Source: Blastobasis lacticolella (lineage: Eukaryota; Arthropoda; Insecta; Lepidoptera; Blastobasidae). From it: a stretch of DNA of 64,000 bases. A program made the position numbers and the translations under genes. A model generated the notes under the pieces. The model was given only the letters and a program-made list of their open reading frames with translations, had not been told where the DNA came from and ran no database searches. Shown one piece after another: positions 60,301 through 64,000 of this stretch (position 1 is its first letter; each line of letters opens with the position of its first letter). The DNA lies in the NCBI GenBank assembly GCA_905147135.1, contig LR990049.1, forward strand, positions 15,517,428 through 15,581,427. The letters are read 5' to 3'.

Positions 60301-62900
60301 TCGTCGTATTTTTATGGCTCATTTATTCTACGGAGCCGCCCAAGTGGTCTCCGATGTGGCTTATGTATGACTACAGTTACTGCTTAAATCGATAGCAATC
60401 GAGCTTACGTGCTCTCCGAAGCTACATCTACACATCTTTTAATTCGCAGATTCTTGCATTAAATTTCTTTTTTTTTAAGTTTTACGGCAGACAAACAGGC
60501 AAGCTAATTAAGTTGTTCTCAAAATTATTAAGCAACCTCCATAAGTGTTACCTTATTAACCTTTGTCACAATGTTTACCTAACATATCCGATTTTAAAGA
60601 TCACCGACAATTCACCGAGTTTTTGGCTATTGTGCTAAAATTCGATCAGAGTTACAAATTTTGAAACTGATTCCGTTATTTATCGACAATGTTATAAGTT
60701 TTGGTGATGTTGTTTGCAATTATTTATGTTGCAGTTGTAAGAAGACAACATATTTTATTCGTCATCATTAAAACAGCTTTTAAGTCATCTACGTACAAAA
60801 TAAGACGGCAAATTCTCACGCTAACTCAAACTTCTACTGTGTTGAATATTATACCCTTTAGAAAACCCCTTTATTACAGGATCTCAAGAGCGGGATCCGC
60901 CCGCACGCAAGGCGGACGTCTCACTCGGCCACAGTTTTTTATTGTATTTGTAAGCAGCTCAGTGATTAACTGAGATGTGAATTTACTTGTACAACAACTA
61001 CTTGTACTTGCTCAGAGTAAGCAGCCGCGGGCGACACAGATTAATCAGAAAAATTACTTTCACGAAAAACTTACCTCACTCAGAGTATTTCATTCAGGGG
61101 CTTCCCCGTACACGTTGATAAACGAGTGACGGATGGCGGCGGGAACTCGTCCCGCAAAGGATGAGGCACATTAACAATAGACGAACAAAAACAAAGAACG
61201 GCTCTGCCGATAAAAAATTCCTCGTCGTTTTCGGGAAAAATGGATCCTAAAATAGCGACACTCAGTGCCAGGAAATTCTAAAAGTCTGATTTTGAGGGGC
61301 TCTCGAATAAAACGTGCAGTTCGAGATTCGTAAAACATCGTGATTTGTGTGGCCTACACGAGTGGACTAACATATCGAGAAAGGAATTTCATTGCTTGGA
61401 ATCGTTTCTAAGCTGCGGCACTTACGCTATATATTTTTATTGGAGCCAGATTTTTCTTTCACAGCTCTAGCATTTGTTATGTCTTGATTTAAAGAACTAT
61501 AAACTGTTCATTTCTCTGGTAGCAGGGCATAAATTTTAGAAAAGACAGTACTTCTCCAGATTTTGCTTAGGTAGCTAGCTGGCGGTTGCATAATATAGAC
61601 CAAACTGAAAAAAATAATCGAGCTTTTATTCGAGACATAAAATAACCCTAGCGTAAATATATATGTGTATATGGGCGGTAAGCGTAGATGTTTAACTATA
61701 ATGTACATAAGTACTAATGTTTCTGTATTTATAATTCAAATACATAAATAATTTACGTCTAAATATCTCATTCACTACTAAGTAGATACTCTATCTGTAT
61801 AAAAGAGCCCAGGGTTTAAATATAATCTAAAGCTCAGAATTCGTTAAGAAATACTAGACCTAGTGTTACTCCAAGCGAAGGAAGCTCAATCTGTCCCATT
61901 CAGAGCTGATTCATTCCGAGACGGGAACTAATAACTCGTGGCCGCGAGTAGGAGATTAAAACTCAACGGAAATCGCAGTATTTCAATGGACCGAAGAAAT
62001 TACTGACTTGGCTTCAACATAAAAATAAACAGGAACCCTTATATTATGTGCAAAAGGTAAATTAAAAACCAAGAAAACCACCGATTGAGAGAAAACGCTT
62101 TCATAGAAAAGGAGGAAAAATATTATTATGTATAAGGTAGAAAAATCATTGCTAAAGAAATGGACGTAAAATATCGTTGGAATTCCTCATCATGAAAATG
62201 GATGAACTAACCAATCTCGGATGTTGAAAATCTTGTGAAGTCGGATTTCGAGAGAGATTAATCTCTTTTGGCACCTGGCTTTGGAAATATTCTACTGAGT
62301 ACACTACTAACTCGCTCTGTCAGCTGTTGAAATCATGTTTCTTCTCCTATGTGAAGCTTTGAATTTTTGAGTTTCGAACGTTTTTGTGCCGAATTGACAA
62401 AATTTTATCATACTGAAAAATCTCAATTTATATTATAATGTTAACTGCTTCGCCTGTTACGGAGGAAATAATATTGCAGTGATAGAAAGAACGAGGTAAA
62501 CCACTCAGTATTCTTGTTGATTAAAAATGTAATTGCAACTTATATTTATTTATTTAAACTTCATGCACTGTTACGTACATTATATCTCAAGTGTCTGTCA
62601 ATAATGTTGATTCAACTCAACACATGTCGTACGACATGTAATTTATGTCATCATAATAATCAACAGAGCATAACAAACATACTGCTAGACATTATGTATG
62701 TAGGTACTTCGAAGAGGTACTCCTTAGCAAATCTACCTACCATTATAATAAAAGACCACATTAAAAAGTACTACAGACAGATTAGACTAATCATTTGACA
62801 TTAAAGGAACTGAACACAGAACATAGCCGTAGCAGAATAAAGAGCCGATAGTTGGAAAACGACTTTCGGTACGGCATTTAGTTATTTTGAAAAGTAGGAA
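57340..62900. other. Presumed KCC 5' intron, part 9 (57340-62900)
   Basis: 59276-59370 is a diverged minus fragment of the SINE-like family (GTTGCTGCCCATTTTCTAGC). 60470-60535 is a piece of the CTGATG repeat. Otherwise AT-rich sequence without a recognised exon, RNA gene or element. Confidence 0.45.
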
Positions 62901-64000
62901 CATCTCACTTTATCAGTCGAGATTAAATGCTCAGTGGAGAGCGCTGTAGCGCCGTAAATGAAGTCTTAAAGCGGCGCGGGGGCGGGGGCACTTCATGCCG
63001 TAACGAGAAGCCAAGGAGCGGGAACAAAGCCTCCACTCCGCCCTGTCCTGCGCATTCCGCGCGCCGCGACACTCACGGCCGAGTGTAGCCTGCGCACCGC
63101 GTAAATATCTCTCCCAACACCATTTCACCGACGCATGTAAAGGTCACGTCTCGGTCTATACAGACAGTGCCCCAAAATATCTTCGCAGGCGCTGCTGGTG
63201 TAACAAGAGTAAACATATGTTTTAATAGTACGGTAGGCGGCGTACGGCGTACTTCAACGGGTTGTGTTCGCAACCCAACGGCCCACAAGTTCCAAACGCC
63301 ATTAGCCATAACCGAGGGCCGAACTTGTTTATTATGTGCGCAACTAACTAGGTCAGGAATCCGAGTGGATTCAGATTCAATTTAAAAAGTTTACAAAGGG
63401 AACGACTTGAAACTTTGGCGACCCGACTAAATGTAAGTTCAAATTGCGCCGTTTCTTACTCCGCGGACATTATGGAAGCAAGAGTTCCAGCGGAATCTTT
63501 TACGATTGCCTGAACAGGCCAATTTTATCACACTTAATGCGATGTTAACGGGGGCAGTAGCGCAAAAAGTTATTTAGGTACTAACTTGTTGGGCTGGTTT
63601 AAAGGGCGACCTTTTAAAGAGTATACATGATGGCTATTCAGTGGGAAAAAGGTCCGCATATTGCCGCGCCAGAGCTCGATTAATTACGTTAATCCGAAAT
63701 TTAAACTCTTAATTCAAACGCGTAATTGTTACGACTCGGTGCGTAGCACGCTGGCTGGATATTGTATGTTTTATGCGCCTGTGTAAGCTAATATTATAGG
63801 TACATTAAAATGGCAGTTTACATTCCTGGAGTCAAGCCGATTTACAGCTAAACTCGTAAAGCAGCCGCTGGCCCGGGCGGCGGGTAACAAAGCGCTGCGC
63901 CTAACTTATCGTGGCTACGCACCAAAAAGCCATTCGAACTGCTATTCAACCTCAGAGACCTTTGTGAGGGCACAAAGGGTTTTAGTTTAGGTAATTCCAA
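62901..64000. other. Right edge, with a GC-rich block at 62965-63110
   Basis: 62965-63110 has GC-rich, CpG-bearing sequence. On the minus strand a GTGAGT donor-like site follows CTCGGCC at about 63075. A 5' untranslated exon or promoter of KCC is possible, but no ATG-initiated frame joins E1. 63840-63905 is a second, shorter GC-rich patch. Confidence 0.3.

Noticed and set aside
62931..63128. Possible KCC first coding exon ending at a GTGAGT donor with the right phase for E1
   Set aside because: The frame has no ATG (the apparent start is GTG), the peptide does not resemble a KCC N-terminus, and a stop lies just upstream.

Overview
The window is from an animal nuclear genome, almost certainly a moth or butterfly. 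It has AT-rich long introns, GT-AG splice sites and short GC-richer exons. Its dispersed repeats are of lepidopteran type: RTE-like LINE ends with TGATGATGAT tails, tRNA-derived SINEs, and hAT-like and foldback MITEs. There are no operons, bacterial genes or CRISPR. I cannot name the species from the sequence alone.

One host gene dominates. It is a potassium-chloride cotransporter (KCC, SLC12 family, Drosophila kazachoc type) on the minus strand. Nineteen coding exons can be placed from 33027 down to the stop codon at 593. All eighteen splice junctions keep frame and join into 1042 residues: most of the cytosolic N-terminus, the 12-helix transporter core with the KCC-type glycosylated four-cysteine extracellular loop, and the full cytosolic C-terminal domain ending in the conserved KCC tail. 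The start-codon exon was not found. It lies beyond 64000 or is hidden in the 31 kb right of 33027.

Layout: 1-592, 3' UTR and flank; 593-18572, eighteen compactly spaced exons; 18573-32956, a 14 kb intron; 32957-33027, the 5'-most visible exon; 33028-64000, 31 kb of presumed first-intron or upstream sequence that is rich in repeats and has no convincing host exon.

Two items inside the compact part stand out. An intronless plus-strand ORF (13295-13660) encodes a small p25-alpha (TPPP-like) protein and sits inside a KCC intron, antisense to the host gene. A decayed, partial extra copy of KCC exon E13 lies just downstream of the true exon (7878-8040), with a stop and a frameshift; it looks like the relic of a tandem exon duplication.

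Several mobile elements can be bounded by target-site duplications (TSDs): a 733 bp hAT MITE with perfect 12 bp TIRs and a perfect 8 bp TSD, two other hAT-like elements, two 5'-truncated RTE fragments, and three copies of one SINE-like family, each with an 11 bp TSD and an RTE-like tail.
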